In this document: piece by piece, positions 33,430 to 42,685 of the stretch | Position numbering within the stretch: the stretch's first letter is position 1 | Layout of the letters: each line of letters opens with the position of its first letter | Source: Wandonia haliotis | GTDB taxonomy: Bacteria; Bacteroidota; Bacteroidia; Flavobacteriales_D; Crocinitomicaceae | Assembly: GCF_039523435.1 (NCBI RefSeq) | Contig: NZ_BAAAFH010000022.1 | Location: forward strand, 496,001 to 560,000 | DNA: 64,000 nucleotides | Reading direction: 5' to 3' | The notes under the pieces: generated by a model | The model's database searches: none | What the model saw: only the letters and a program-made list of their open reading frames with translations | What the model was told of the DNA's origin: nothing | Made by a program: the position numbers and the translations under genes

Positions 33430-34893
33430 ATGAAAAAGAAAACCTTCCTCCTGATTTTTGCAGGGTTTACAACTTCACTTTTCCTTACCAGCTGTACTAC
33501 TGAAGAAACACAGGAAACAGAGATTATTGTCGAAAACAACTACCTCAGTACAACAAGTAGCCCGGATTCATTATGTCTGACTGATCCTTCATGGTTTCCT
33601 CACTCTCAAACCCCGGAACCCAATGAAGGAAATACAAGTCCTTTTGCTAATTCCAGTACTACCAACGCTATTTTTCACCAATGGTCCTGGCAAAAGTTTT
33701 TATGGCTCACAAAACCTGACACTAACGGGACACCTTTATTCCTGAATCCATCCAAAGTGCACCAGATTTCTTCTAAAATGGATCTTATAACTGTTCCGCA
33801 AGGAGCCACTGTTGTCTTACAGGACACACAACAAGCCGGGTCTAAACAAGCTGTATTAACCACTAATCCGGATTATAATAAATCTCAAAAAAGTGAGACT
33901 GTTTATTACTCCATCCACATGAATCCAATCATGTACAAACATGCTATTAAGTTTGCGAAAGAAATTATCAATAAAATTATTCCGGATTCTAATTCAGTTA
34001 TGTTCCCGGTGGGATCTTTTGAGTTAAAAGTTTCCTGGGTACCCGTTGATGCCATTCCTGAAGACAAACAAGCGGATTATTTCACTACAACAGCTCACCT
34101 TTCTACCGATAATGGTAAAACTTTCCAAAATACAACCGTCGCTCTAATAGGAATGCACGTTGTCGGGGTCGTAGAAAATCACCCTGAATTTATCTGGGCA
34201 ACTTTTGAGCATGATGATCTTGCACCAAACTATGACTGGAAAGCAAACTCTGCAAGTTCCGCTTCCAATCAGCTATTATTCAAAAAAGGAAGTGTTCAGG
34301 GAATCGGAGGGATTCTTTATGATACAGCGACTAAACATGGAACACCGCCTTACCAGGTTTTCGACTTATTTGAATATGGTGTCCCCAGAGATCCTTCAGG
34401 TAGTTTTATGGTCACATCTCAGGATGAGCCTGAAAATTTTACAAATATTCAAGGAATTAACTCTTGTGTAAAACAAAATCTGAACGATGTTTGGTCTCAT
34501 TATTTTTACAACGGATCAATCTGGTTAAACATGGACGGTACTACTCCTGAAAGACAAGCCTATATTATTGATAGTTTGGGTTATAACATCAGTAATGCAG
34601 GAAAAGGAAGTTATGCCAGAGGAAGTTTAAATTGCGCTAATGTGACGATGGAAACTTTCACTCAAACCTTTAAAAAATCAATTGGTGATATCAACGCAAG
34701 TAATCTTGCCAACTGTTTTTCCTGTCACAGCTCTCCTACATTTCAGTCAGGAAGTAATGCAACATCACCGCTGTACCTAAGTCATGTATTTCAGGACTAT
34801 TTATCTTCTCAACGTGGACGTAAACTTGAAGAAATCGAACGTATCAAGTTGAAAAATGAGCAAAGAGTTACTGAATATCTACAAAGCAAGTAA
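33430..34893 (+). CDS. One-heme lipoprotein of an uncharacterised family
   Basis: 487 residues. The lipoprotein signal ends LTSC (about Cys22). Residues 80-90 read HQWSWQKFLWLTKPD, the middle has GMHVVGVVENHPEFIWATFEHDD, and residues 429-433 are CFSCH, a single c-type heme site. The long N-terminal part has no fold I recognise. It is probably an envelope-anchored redox protein, but partner and substrate are unknown. It is a single gene followed by a strong terminator. Confidence 0.75.
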   Translation: MKKKTFLLIFAGFTTSLFLTSCTTEETQETEIIVENNYLSTTSSPDSLCLTDPSWFPHSQTPEPNEGNTSPFANSSTTNAIFHQWSWQKFLWLTKPDTNGTPLFLNPSKVHQISSKMDLITVPQGATVVLQDTQQAGSKQAVLTTNPDYNKSQKSETVYYSIHMNPIMYKHAIKFAKEIINKIIPDSNSVMFPVGSFELKVSWVPVDAIPEDKQADYFTTTAHLSTDNGKTFQNTTVALIGMHVVGVVENHPEFIWATFEHDDLAPNYDWKANSASSASNQLLFKKGSVQGIGGILYDTATKHGTPPYQVFDLFEYGVPRDPSGSFMVTSQDEPENFTNIQGINSCVKQNLNDVWSHYFYNGSIWLNMDGTTPERQAYIIDSLGYNISNAGKGSYARGSLNCANVTMETFTQTFKKSIGDINASNLANCFSCHSSPTFQSGSNATSPLYLSHVFQDYLSSQRGRKLEEIERIKLKNEQRVTEYLQSK

Positions 34894-34941
34894 AATCTAA
34901 TATCAGGAATAGTAATCCCTTACCTATACGACCACACCCAC

Positions 34942-34982
34942 GAAGAGGAATGTTAGCGAATTAACATTCCTCTTCTCTTTTT
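34942..34982 (+). terminator. Terminator after the one-heme lipoprotein gene
   Basis: Perfect 14-bp stem GAAGAGGAATGTTA / TAACATTCCTCTTC with loop GCGAAT, followed by TCTTTTTT. Confidence 0.88.
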
Positions 34983-35015
34983 TATAAAAGCCAATTTTCC
35001 TGTTACTAATCGCTT

Positions 35016-35023
35016 TATTTTTG
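35016..35023 (+). promoter_or_regulatory. -7 element of the DUF2306-like gene
   Basis: TATTTTTG, a full match, 44 bp before the ATG at 35068. Confidence 0.45.
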
Positions 35024-35067
35024 TACATTGATCAGCTGTTAAAATTAGTCGCTTAAATAATACATCC

Positions 35068-35727
35068 ATGGAGAAACTGATCAATCTGCTGATTTTTATA
35101 CATGCATTTTTAGGTGGCGTCTCTTTACTTTCAGGGCTTATAGCTCTTTCCTCCCGAAAAGGGAAAAAACTACATAAAGTAGCCGGACTCTTTTTTTTCT
35201 ATTCGATGCTTGGCTCAGGGATTCTTGCTATTATCGTTGCCAGCCTTCCTAGCCACGAAAGTCCTTTTTTAATTGCGATTGGAGTTTTCAGTCTTTATTT
35301 TGTCATTACCGGATTCCGAGCTTCCCGATTCAAAAGGAAAAATGTATCACTCCTGTTTGACAAACTGATCTCATTCGTCATGCTGGTAACTGCAGTTTTA
35401 ATGATTGCTATTCCTTTGATTTTTTTTCGGCAGATTAATATCGTCCTGACTACTTTTGCAGGAGTAGGGTTCTTTTTTGCTTTACGAGACTTGAAGTTAT
35501 ACCGAAATCCAGAACAACTTCGGGAAAAGTGGATCAAATTACATCTTGGAAAAATGATTGGCGGTTATATTTCTGCCGCAACAGCATTTGTAGTAGTAAA
35601 CAGCTTTTTCTCCGGATTTATAGGGTGGTTTATCCCCGGGATAATTGGCACATTTGTAATTATATATTGGTTACACAAAGTAGAGAAAGAACCGGTGTAT
35701 ACGCCTGAAACGATTTCAAAAGATTAG
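35068..35727 (+). CDS. DUF2306-like membrane protein
   Basis: 219 residues with about six membrane segments. LHKVAGLFFFYSMLGSGILAI and IKLHLGKMIGGYISAATAFVV (a histidine in each) fit the DUF2306 pattern of conserved His in helices; such proteins may bind heme, but this is not known. Its TAG at 35725-35727 abuts the convergent gpsA stop without a spacer or a terminator. Confidence 0.68.
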   Translation: MEKLINLLIFIHAFLGGVSLLSGLIALSSRKGKKLHKVAGLFFFYSMLGSGILAIIVASLPSHESPFLIAIGVFSLYFVITGFRASRFKRKNVSLLFDKLISFVMLVTAVLMIAIPLIFFRQINIVLTTFAGVGFFFALRDLKLYRNPEQLREKWIKLHLGKMIGGYISAATAFVVVNSFFSGFIGWFIPGIIGTFVIIYWLHKVEKEPVYTPETISKD

Positions 35728-36720
35728 TTAGCTCAACTTGTCAGAAAGAATTCGCATTTCAATTACGGGAGAAATTTTCTGATAAATAATATTGTAAACA
35801 GCTTCCACAATCGGCATTTCCACCTGGAATTTTTTATTGATCTCTATAATCGATTTTGTAGCATAATAGCCTTCTGCGATCATATCCATCTCCATTTGGG
35901 CAGTCTTTACAGAATATCCTTTACCGATCATAAATCCGAAACTTCTGTTTCGGGAGAATTTCGAATAGGCCGTAACTAATAAATCCCCCAGATAAGCTGA
36001 TGATTTTACATCCCTGTGGATCGGACTGACCTCATCTATAAAGTTTTCGATTTCCTGAATTGCATTTGCTATTAGAACAGCCTGAAAGTTGTCTCCATAC
36101 CCCAAACCGGAACAAATTCCCGAAGCAATTGAATATACATTTTTCAATACCGCCGAAAGTTCAGTACCAAATAAATCGTCAGAAGTTGTTGTCTTGATAT
36201 AACGACACGCCATGATCTCAGCCAGTTCTTCTGCAATCGAATCGGACTGACAGGCAATAGTCAGGTAGGAAAGACGTTCCAGAGCAACCTCCTCCGCGTG
36301 ACATGGCCCACTAATTATTCCGATCTTCTCATAAGGCGTACCAAATGTCTTATGTATAAAACGGGCGGGGATAGCATTGTATTCAGGAATAATTCCTTTC
36401 ACTGCTGAAAAGACAATCTTGTCATCAAACAGATGTTCTGGAATATCTTTAAACAACTCAACAAGAAAAGCAGAAGGTGTAGCAATAATAACAATCTCCG
36501 CCTGTTCAATAATTTGAATCAAATCTGTTGAAATTTCAACTTTTTCAAGATCAAACTCAACGGATTGCAAATAGTTCAGATTGTGTCTGTATTTTAACAA
36601 GTGACCTACGGCGGCTTCATTTCTCATATACCAAAATACCTTTGGTAGATTGTTACAAAGAATCTTTACCAAAGCAGTAGCCCAGCTACCTCCACCTATT
36701 ACTGCTATTTTTCTATCCAC
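35728..36720 (-). CDS. gpsA: Glycerol-3-phosphate dehydrogenase (NAD(P)+)
   Basis: 330 residues. It reduces dihydroxyacetone phosphate to sn-glycerol-3-phosphate for phospholipid synthesis. The NAD loop is AVIGGGSWATALVK near the start, then FSAVKGI, ISGPCHAEEVA (conserved Lys and the GP.HAEE block) and ELSAVLKNVYSIASGICSGLGYGDN. It lies directly after the small lipoprotein gene of the sugar cluster on the same strand, but TAATTTTG at 36740-36747 gives it a promoter of its own. Confidence 0.93.
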   Translation of the reverse strand: MDRKIAVIGGGSWATALVKILCNNLPKVFWYMRNEAAVGHLLKYRHNLNYLQSVEFDLEKVEISTDLIQIIEQAEIVIIATPSAFLVELFKDIPEHLFDDKIVFSAVKGIIPEYNAIPARFIHKTFGTPYEKIGIISGPCHAEEVALERLSYLTIACQSDSIAEELAEIMACRYIKTTTSDDLFGTELSAVLKNVYSIASGICSGLGYGDNFQAVLIANAIQEIENFIDEVSPIHRDVKSSAYLGDLLVTAYSKFSRNRSFGFMIGKGYSVKTAQMEMDMIAEGYYATKSIIEINKKFQVEMPIVEAVYNIIYQKISPVIEMRILSDKLS

Positions 36721-36739
36721 GACTTATTAATATACCCGA

Positions 36740-36747
36740 CAAAATTA
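36740..36747 (-). promoter_or_regulatory. -7 element of gpsA
   Basis: The minus strand reads TAATTTTG, a full match, 19 bp before the gpsA ATG. Confidence 0.45.
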
Positions 36748-36789
36748 GCATTATTTATGAATGAGTAAAGCGTTCAAAGAGATTATCCT

Positions 36790-36990
36790 TTACTGATAAT
36801 CCATAAGTTCCATTTCACATTTTCCCATTTCCAAATCAAACTCATCAGGAGTCATTTCATTCAGGTAAGCGCATTTTCCCTCATACTCTAGCTGATCAGC
36901 AGTTGTTTTCTTGACACATTCACAAAAAGATGGTTTTGAGCAGGACACCAATACAGGTATTCCAAAAGTAAGTATGATCAGTTTTTTCAT
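36790..36990 (-). CDS. Small lipoprotein, unrecognised
   Basis: 66 residues. MKKLIILTFGIPVLVSCSK is a lipoprotein signal with Cys17 in LVSC. The mature part carries four more cysteines (FCECVKK, GKCAY and GKCEM), which could form two disulfides in the periplasm. Its ATG overlaps the stop of the CpsB-type gene (ATGA), so translation is coupled. Function unknown. A weak hairpin (GATTATC/GATAATC, 36781-36801) overlaps its stop. Confidence 0.75.
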   Translation of the reverse strand: MKKLIILTFGIPVLVSCSKPSFCECVKKTTADQLEYEGKCAYLNEMTPDEFDLEMGKCEMELMDYQ

Positions 36991-37721
36991 AGGGTGTAGT
37001 TTATCAGATCAAGATCCAATACTTTATGAAAGTACGATTTTTCAAGATTATTTTCAAGCAAATTCAAATGTTCTATACGATGACAATCAGAGCCGACAAA
37101 ATCAATCAGTTTCTGATTAACAAGATGTTCTGCCTGTTTTCGAACCTTTGGACCGTAATGCCCAGTAAGTGAATTCAGGTTCATTTGTATTTTCACACCT
37201 CGCTCACGTAATTCCTCAGCTTTCCTCACAGTGTCATAGTACCCATACCTTTCATAATGCGCCAAAACAGGATGATAACCGTGCTTTTGAAAAGTAAATA
37301 ACAGAGCTTCTATATTCTGAGGTTCCTGATTAAAAGAAAACTCAAACAACACATACTTATCTCCAAAAACGAGGATCTCCCCTTTTTCTATTTTTGGAAT
37401 CAATTGTTCATCAAAATAATATTCAGCTGCGGCTTCTAATTCGATCGGAATTTCATATTTCATTATCTCCGACTTCACTTTTTCCATCCCGGAAGTAATA
37501 ATCTCCGGAGTATTCTTATAGAAGTCCGTCATAACATGAGGTGTTGTAATCAACTTTCGATACCCCAGTGAATGGAATTTTTGAATCATGCCCAAACTTT
37601 CATCCATTGTCCTGGATCCGTCATCTATTCCGGGGATCAAATGACTGTGAACATCAACTCCAAGCTTTCCCAGATCAGCTACTCTTCTACTCTTTCCCTT
37701 TAACCAATCAAAGAGAGCCAT
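36987..37721 (-). CDS. CpsB/YwqE-type PHP-domain tyrosine phosphatase
   Basis: 244 residues. The PHP metal-binding start is DVHSHLIPGIDDGSRTMDESLGM near residue 23. Later metal ligands fit ITTPHVMTDFY, EAAAEYYF, LAHYERYGYY and VGSDCH. Members dephosphorylate tyrosine kinases that control capsule or exopolysaccharide export. It lies downstream of seven sugar-nucleotide genes, which supports a polysaccharide control role. The start at 37721 is 1 bp after the rfbB stop. Confidence 0.87.
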   Translation of the reverse strand: MALFDWLKGKSRRVADLGKLGVDVHSHLIPGIDDGSRTMDESLGMIQKFHSLGYRKLITTPHVMTDFYKNTPEIITSGMEKVKSEIMKYEIPIELEAAAEYYFDEQLIPKIEKGEILVFGDKYVLFEFSFNQEPQNIEALLFTFQKHGYHPVLAHYERYGYYDTVRKAEELRERGVKIQMNLNSLTGHYGPKVRKQAEHLVNQKLIDFVGSDCHRIEHLNLLENNLEKSYFHKVLDLDLINYTL

Positions 37722-37722
37722 A

Positions 37723-38778
37723 TTAACGATTTTGGTATTGCTCCCTGTAATAATCCTGATAATCTCCGGAGGTAATGTGTTCTACCCAATCCTGATTTTC
37801 AAGGTACCAATCTACTGTCTTTTCCAATCCTTCTTCAAATGTAATAGAAGGTTTCCATCCCAGTTCCATTTCCAGCTTATCAGCATCTATTGCATACCTT
37901 TTATCATGTCCTGAACGGTCTTTCACAAAAGTGATCAGTTTTTCAGATTCACCTGCTTCCCGCCCAAGTTTTTCGTCCATCAATTTACAAAGGAAACGGA
38001 CCAGATCAATATTCTTCCATTCGTTCAATCCGCCTATGTTATACTTTTCTCCGGACTTCCCTTTGTGAAAAATTACATCTATAGCTTTTGCATGATCCTC
38101 TACCCACAACCAATCCCGAATATTGTCACCGGTTCCATACACCGGCAATGGCTTTCTGTTTTGAATATTATGGATCATTAGCGGAATCAACTTTTCCGGG
38201 AAGTGATGAGAGCCATAATTATTAGAACAATTTGATAGCACAACCGGTAGGCCATACGTATGAAAATAGGCGTTGACAAAATGATCTGAAGATGCCTTAG
38301 ATGCCGAGTAAGGACTCCGCGGATCATAGGGTGTTTTTTCAGAAAAGAGTCCATCTTCGTCAAGGGAGCCGTATACCTCATCAGTAGAAACATGGTGGAA
38401 GCGATGCCCCTCCTCTTCTCCCCAAAATTTTCTTGCCACATTCAGAAGATTCACCGTCCCGACGACATTTGTTAGTACAAATTCCATCGGTCCACTGATC
38501 GATCGGTCTACGTGAGACTCCGCTGCCAGGTGAATAACATCCGTTATTCCATAGGTTTCAAATACACGGTCAAGATCTTCTGTATTCCTGATGTCTCCCT
38601 TAAAAAAAGAATAATTAGGAGCTTGTTCTACATCCTTCAGGTTTTCAAGATTTCCGGCATACGTCAGTTTATCAAAATTTACAATCTGATATTCCGGATA
38701 TGTCGTAACAAACAACCTGACAACGTGCGAGCCAATAAATCCGGCTCCTCCTGTTACAAGAATTCTTTTCTTTTGCAT
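37723..38778 (-). CDS. rfbB: dTDP-glucose 4,6-dehydratase
   Basis: 351 residues, full length. It converts dTDP-glucose to dTDP-4-keto-6-deoxyglucose, the precursor of rhamnose and other deoxysugars. The NAD loop is VTGGAGFIGSHV near residue 7. HLAAESHVDRSI, HVSTDEVYG, the catalytic YSASKASSDH (YxxxK) and NCSNNYGSHHFPEKLIPL are all family marks. rfbA, rfbC and rfbD are not in the window, so they must be elsewhere if the product is rhamnose. It is the last of seven sugar-nucleotide genes. Confidence 0.94.
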   Translation of the reverse strand: MQKKRILVTGGAGFIGSHVVRLFVTTYPEYQIVNFDKLTYAGNLENLKDVEQAPNYSFFKGDIRNTEDLDRVFETYGITDVIHLAAESHVDRSISGPMEFVLTNVVGTVNLLNVARKFWGEEEGHRFHHVSTDEVYGSLDEDGLFSEKTPYDPRSPYSASKASSDHFVNAYFHTYGLPVVLSNCSNNYGSHHFPEKLIPLMIHNIQNRKPLPVYGTGDNIRDWLWVEDHAKAIDVIFHKGKSGEKYNIGGLNEWKNIDLVRFLCKLMDEKLGREAGESEKLITFVKDRSGHDKRYAIDADKLEMELGWKPSITFEEGLEKTVDWYLENQDWVEHITSGDYQDYYREQYQNR

Positions 38779-38792
38779 TATAAACCTTCTCC

Positions 38793-40088
38793 TTATAAAC
38801 TCCAGTATATTAAATCGTTGATTTTACCCTTATAGATACCCTTTACATCAACAAAAACACCTTTTTGTTCTTTTAGTAACGCTTTGAAATCATCTTCCGT
38901 ATAGGTCTGGTATTCTTTATGATTCACCGCAAGAATAACAGCATCGTAATCTTTCCCCGGTTCTTTCATAATTGACACACCATACTCCTCTAACATTTCT
39001 TCAGATGACGCATGAGGGTCCACCACATCTACTTTACATGAAAAAGATTCTAGCTCTCTAATTACATCAATCACCTTGGAATTACGAATATCACTCACAT
39101 CCTCCTTAAACGTCGCTCCCATCACAAGTATACGTGCATCCATGATGTTACGTCCCATAGCGATAATCTTCTTCACAGTTTGTTTTCCGATGTAGAATCC
39201 CATCGAATCATTCACATATCTACCCGAATTAATCACCTTCGCATGATAGCCTGCTTGTTTCGCCTTATGTGTAAGGTAGTAAGGATCGACTCCTATGCAG
39301 TGTCCTCCGACAAGTCCCGGTTGGAATTTTAAGAAATTCCATTTTGTACCCGCAGCATTAAGAACATCATACGTATTAATTCCCAATCGGTTAAATATGA
39401 TAGAAAGCTCATTAATCAGAGCAATATTCACATCTCGTTGCGTGTTTTCTATAATCTTAGCGGCCTCGGCTACTTTAATCGAAGCTGCTCTGTGAACTCC
39501 GGCATCCACAACTAATTCGTATGTTTTTGCGATCTCCTCTAATGACTCCTGAGAACATCCTGAGACAACTTTTACCACTGATTGGAGAGTGTGTACTTTA
39601 TCTCCCGGATTTATTCTTTCTGGAGAATAACCTACCTTAAAATCACTTTCAAACTTCAAACCGGAAACTTCTTCCAGTACCGGAATACAATCCTCTTCCG
39701 TACACCCCGGATAAACCGTAGATTCAAAGACAACATAATCCCCTTTCTTAAGCACCTTTCCTACTGTCGTACTGGCAGAGATCAGAGGACTTAAATTAGG
39801 AAGGTTTGACTCATCAATTGGAGTCGGTACAGCCACTACGAAAAAGTTCGCTTCACGAAGTTCATCCAGGTCTGCCGTAAAATGAATATCGGCTCCTTCA
39901 AAAGCTGAAGCTTCCAATTCATTACTCGGGTCAATATTATTTCGCATCATTTCAACGCGCTTCGCATTAATGTCAAACCCTATAACCTTAATTTTTTTTG
40001 CAAACTCAAGTGCAATTGGCAGACCAACATATCCTAGTCCGATAACAGCCAGTTTAGCTTCTCCGTTCAGTAGTTTATTATAAATCAT
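38793..40088 (-). CDS. wbpA: Nucleotide-sugar 6-dehydrogenase, WbpA/TviB type
   Basis: 431 residues. It makes two successive NAD-dependent oxidations at C6 of a UDP-HexNAc. The NAD loop is AVIGLGYVGLPIALEF near residue 14. VVAVPTPID, FESTVYPGCTEEDCIPVLE and GYSPERINPGDK follow, and the catalytic Cys is in GGHCIGVDPYYL. The YSPERINPGDK form is closest to TviB/WbpO in my memory, so UDP-GlcNAc or UDP-GalNAc could be the substrate. The wbpB, wbpD and wbpE neighbours favour UDP-GlcNAc. It overlaps the wbpB stop by 11 bp. Confidence 0.82.
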   Translation of the reverse strand: MIYNKLLNGEAKLAVIGLGYVGLPIALEFAKKIKVIGFDINAKRVEMMRNNIDPSNELEASAFEGADIHFTADLDELREANFFVVAVPTPIDESNLPNLSPLISASTTVGKVLKKGDYVVFESTVYPGCTEEDCIPVLEEVSGLKFESDFKVGYSPERINPGDKVHTLQSVVKVVSGCSQESLEEIAKTYELVVDAGVHRAASIKVAEAAKIIENTQRDVNIALINELSIIFNRLGINTYDVLNAAGTKWNFLKFQPGLVGGHCIGVDPYYLTHKAKQAGYHAKVINSGRYVNDSMGFYIGKQTVKKIIAMGRNIMDARILVMGATFKEDVSDIRNSKVIDVIRELESFSCKVDVVDPHASSEEMLEEYGVSIMKEPGKDYDAVILAVNHKEYQTYTEDDFKALLKEQKGVFVDVKGIYKGKINDLIYWSL

Positions 40089-41112
40089 GTTGTCTATCTC
40101 TTAAATTATAAATTCGTTCTATTATTTCAACTACTTTCAATCCCTCCAGGGCATTTGTCGTAGCAGATGTTCTTCCTTTTAGTGTGTCCACAACATTTTC
40201 AATCACATAATGGTGATTGGCAGCCGAACCTTTATAAGGTCCATAATCATTAGGAGGGTTGGAAGCTGCCAACTCCGGCATATCATATCCGGCAATATTA
40301 CAAACTTCAACCTCATTCATATATTGTCCTCCTATCTTAACACTTCCTTTCGAACCGATAATGGTAATTGAGCTTTCCAGATTTTGATTTGCAACAGCTG
40401 TCGAATAATTTAAACTCCCTATACCTCCATTTATAAATTCAAAACTTACGAATCCCGAATCTTCAAAATCCGTAAGTTCTTTATGGGTAAAGTCTTTAAA
40501 TTTTCCCTGGATATTTTTTATGTCTCCAAACAACCAGTACATAATATCTATAAAATGTGAAAATTGGGTAAACAAGGTCCCGCCATCCAAATCCTGACGT
40601 CCTTTCCAACCCTCTTTTTTATAATAACGCTCATCACGATTCCAATAGCAATTCAACTGCACCATAAAAATCTCTCCAAGTTTACCACTTGAAATTATGT
40701 CTTTAATCCAAACAGAAGGAGGAGAGTATCGATTCTGCATAACGCAAAAAACATGGCGAGAAACCTGAAGGGCTTTGAAAATAACCTGCTCACAACTATC
40801 CTTTGATAACCCCATTGGTTTTTCACAAACAACATGATACCGATTATTCAATGCCTGAATACTTTGAGATGCATGCACTCCATTTGGGGTGCAAATATTC
40901 ACAACATCAATATCCAAATCTGCAGCAATCATTTCTTCAATACTCTGAAAGAAAGGCGCCTGATACGATTCTATTCCTAAAGATTCTTTTGGCAACACAT
41001 CCACTAACGCAACCAATTCAGCCTCAGCATTTCGGCTAATCATTTCCGCATGTCGTTTTCCTATGTGTCCGCACCCTACAACTGCAAATCTAATTTTTCT
41101 ATTTTCCAACAT
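40078..41112 (-). CDS. wbpB: Gfo/Idh/MocA oxidoreductase, probable UDP-GlcNAcA 3-dehydrogenase
   Basis: 344 residues. The Rossmann loop is AVVGCGHIGKRHAEMI near residue 10, and the conserved EKPMGLS (Glu-Lys-Pro) is near residue 96. The position between wbpA, wbpD and wbpE homologues identifies it as the likely C3 oxidase of UDP-GlcNAcA, which feeds the aminotransferase. By sequence alone, only the Gfo/Idh/MocA family is certain. Its start is 3 bp after the wbpD stop and its end overlaps wbpA, so it is part of one tight operon. Confidence 0.8.
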   Translation of the reverse strand: MLENRKIRFAVVGCGHIGKRHAEMISRNAEAELVALVDVLPKESLGIESYQAPFFQSIEEMIAADLDIDVVNICTPNGVHASQSIQALNNRYHVVCEKPMGLSKDSCEQVIFKALQVSRHVFCVMQNRYSPPSVWIKDIISSGKLGEIFMVQLNCYWNRDERYYKKEGWKGRQDLDGGTLFTQFSHFIDIMYWLFGDIKNIQGKFKDFTHKELTDFEDSGFVSFEFINGGIGSLNYSTAVANQNLESSITIIGSKGSVKIGGQYMNEVEVCNIAGYDMPELAASNPPNDYGPYKGSAANHHYVIENVVDTLKGRTSATTNALEGLKVVEIIERIYNLRDRQHDL

Positions 41113-41115
41113 CTC

Positions 41116-41688
41116 TTATGCTATTCTTTTCACCATTCCATCTTCGATACTGTATAACTGTCCTGATTCCGGACAAGTCGCAGTATCATCCTCTCTAAAT
41201 TCCAATTTATGACCATATTCACTGACCCAACCGTTTTGCCTTGCCGGGTTACCGATGACAAGAGCAAATGCAGGAACATCTTTTGTAACAACTGCCCCTG
41301 CACCAATAAGAGCATACTCACCAATTGTACATCCACAAACAAGGGTTGCATTTGCTCCAATAGATGCACCTTTTTTCACTAACGTCTCCCTATATTCTTC
41401 TTTTCGGACGATAGCACTTCTGGGGTTAATGACATTTGTAAAAACCATAGAAGGACCTAAGAAAACGTCATCTTCACATATTACACCGGTGTAGATTGAA
41501 ACGTTATTTTGAACTTTCACGTTACTACCTAATTTTACTCCAGGAGAGACAACAACATTCTGACCAATATTACACTGTTCGCCTATAAAACAGTTTGGCA
41601 TAACATGGGAAAAATGCCATATTTTTGTTCCTTCACCAATGATACACCCCTCATCAATAATGGCTGTTTCGTGCGCAAAATAATTCAT
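41116..41688 (-). CDS. wbpD: Left-handed beta-helix N-acetyltransferase, WbpD type
   Basis: 190 residues of hexapeptide repeats (IIGEGTKIWHFSHVMPNCFIGEQ, NIGQNVVVSPGVKLGSNV, GASIGANATLVCGCTIGEYALIG). It would acetylate the 3-amino group of UDP-GlcNAc3NA to give UDP-2,3-diacetamido-glucuronate. Length and the start NYFAHETAIIDEGCIIGEGTKIWHF match WbpD. It shares one base with the stop of the UDP-glucuronate decarboxylase gene. The C-terminal tail after NGWVSEYGHKLEF has three acidic residues and may be disordered. Confidence 0.85.
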   Translation of the reverse strand: MNYFAHETAIIDEGCIIGEGTKIWHFSHVMPNCFIGEQCNIGQNVVVSPGVKLGSNVKVQNNVSIYTGVICEDDVFLGPSMVFTNVINPRSAIVRKEEYRETLVKKGASIGANATLVCGCTIGEYALIGAGAVVTKDVPAFALVIGNPARQNGWVSEYGHKLEFREDDTATCPESGQLYSIEDGMVKRIA

Positions 41689-42683
41689 TACCTTACAATA
41701 AAGTTTTCAAAATCCTTATGTTCTGTTTCATAAAGTTCTTCTCTTGACAAAGACTTGAAATACGCATACGTTCTTTTCAAACCTTCGGATCGGGGAACTT
41801 TGGGTTCCCACCCTAATAATTCTTTTGCTTTTGTTATATCCGGTTGTCTTTGTTTTGGATCATTAACCGGAAGTTCTTTCATTATTAGTTTTTGATCCGA
41901 GTCTGTTAACTTAATGATTTCACGTGCAAAATCCAGAATAGTAATTTCATCCGGATTACCGATATTTACAGGTAGGTGATAATCACTCAGTAATAGCCTG
42001 TATATTCCTTCAATTAGATCATCTACATAACAAAAAGAACGGGTCTGTGATCCATCTCCAAAAATTGTAAGATCTTCTCCCCGTAAAGCTTGTCCAATAA
42101 AGGCCGGCAATACACGCCCGTCATTCAAACGCATCCGAGGTCCGTATGTATTAAAAATACGTACGATTCTTGTTTCCAGCCCATGAAATGTATGATACGC
42201 CATTGTCATGGCTTCCTGAAAACGCTTCGCTTCATCATAAACACCTCTGGGTCCTATCGGGTTAACATTCCCCCAATAATCTTCCGTCTGAGGATGAACA
42301 GCCGGATCTCCATATACTTCTGAAGTAGAAGCTACAAGGATTCTTGCTCCTTTCGCTTTAGCCAGTCCCAAACAATTGTGTGTTCCTAACGACCCTACCT
42401 TCAATGTCTGAATAGGTATTTTCAAGTAATCTATCGGACTGGCCGGAGAAGCAAAATGGAGGATATAATCCAGTCTGCCGGGTACATGAATAAACTTGGA
42501 AACATCATGATGATAAAACTCAAAGTTTTCCAACCTGAACAAATGCTCAATATTTTTTAAGCGACCTGTTATCAAGTTATCCATTGCGATTACATGATAA
42601 TCTTCTCTGATAAAACGATCACAAAGATGTGACCCCAAAAATCCGGCAGCACCGGTTATAAGTACGCGCTTGCGATCTTTCAT
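41688..42683 (-). CDS. UDP-glucuronate decarboxylase (UDP-xylose synthase type)
   Basis: 331 residues, extended SDR. The NAD loop is ITGAAGFLGSHLCDRF near residue 9. LHFASPASPIDYLKIPIQTLKVGSLGT, VASTSEVYGDP, NPIGPRGVYDEAKRFQEAM (YxxxK) and RIFNTYGPRMRLNDGRVLPAF are what I know from UXS. It converts UDP-GlcA to UDP-xylose. It lies directly downstream of ugd, which makes UDP-GlcA, so the two form a pathway inside the wbp-like operon. The gap to ugd is 2 bp. Confidence 0.9.
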   Translation of the reverse strand: MKDRKRVLITGAAGFLGSHLCDRFIREDYHVIAMDNLITGRLKNIEHLFRLENFEFYHHDVSKFIHVPGRLDYILHFASPASPIDYLKIPIQTLKVGSLGTHNCLGLAKAKGARILVASTSEVYGDPAVHPQTEDYWGNVNPIGPRGVYDEAKRFQEAMTMAYHTFHGLETRIVRIFNTYGPRMRLNDGRVLPAFIGQALRGEDLTIFGDGSQTRSFCYVDDLIEGIYRLLLSDYHLPVNIGNPDEITILDFAREIIKLTDSDQKLIMKELPVNDPKQRQPDITKAKELLGWEPKVPRSEGLKRTYAYFKSLSREELYETEHKDFENFIVR

Positions 42684-42685
42684 GA

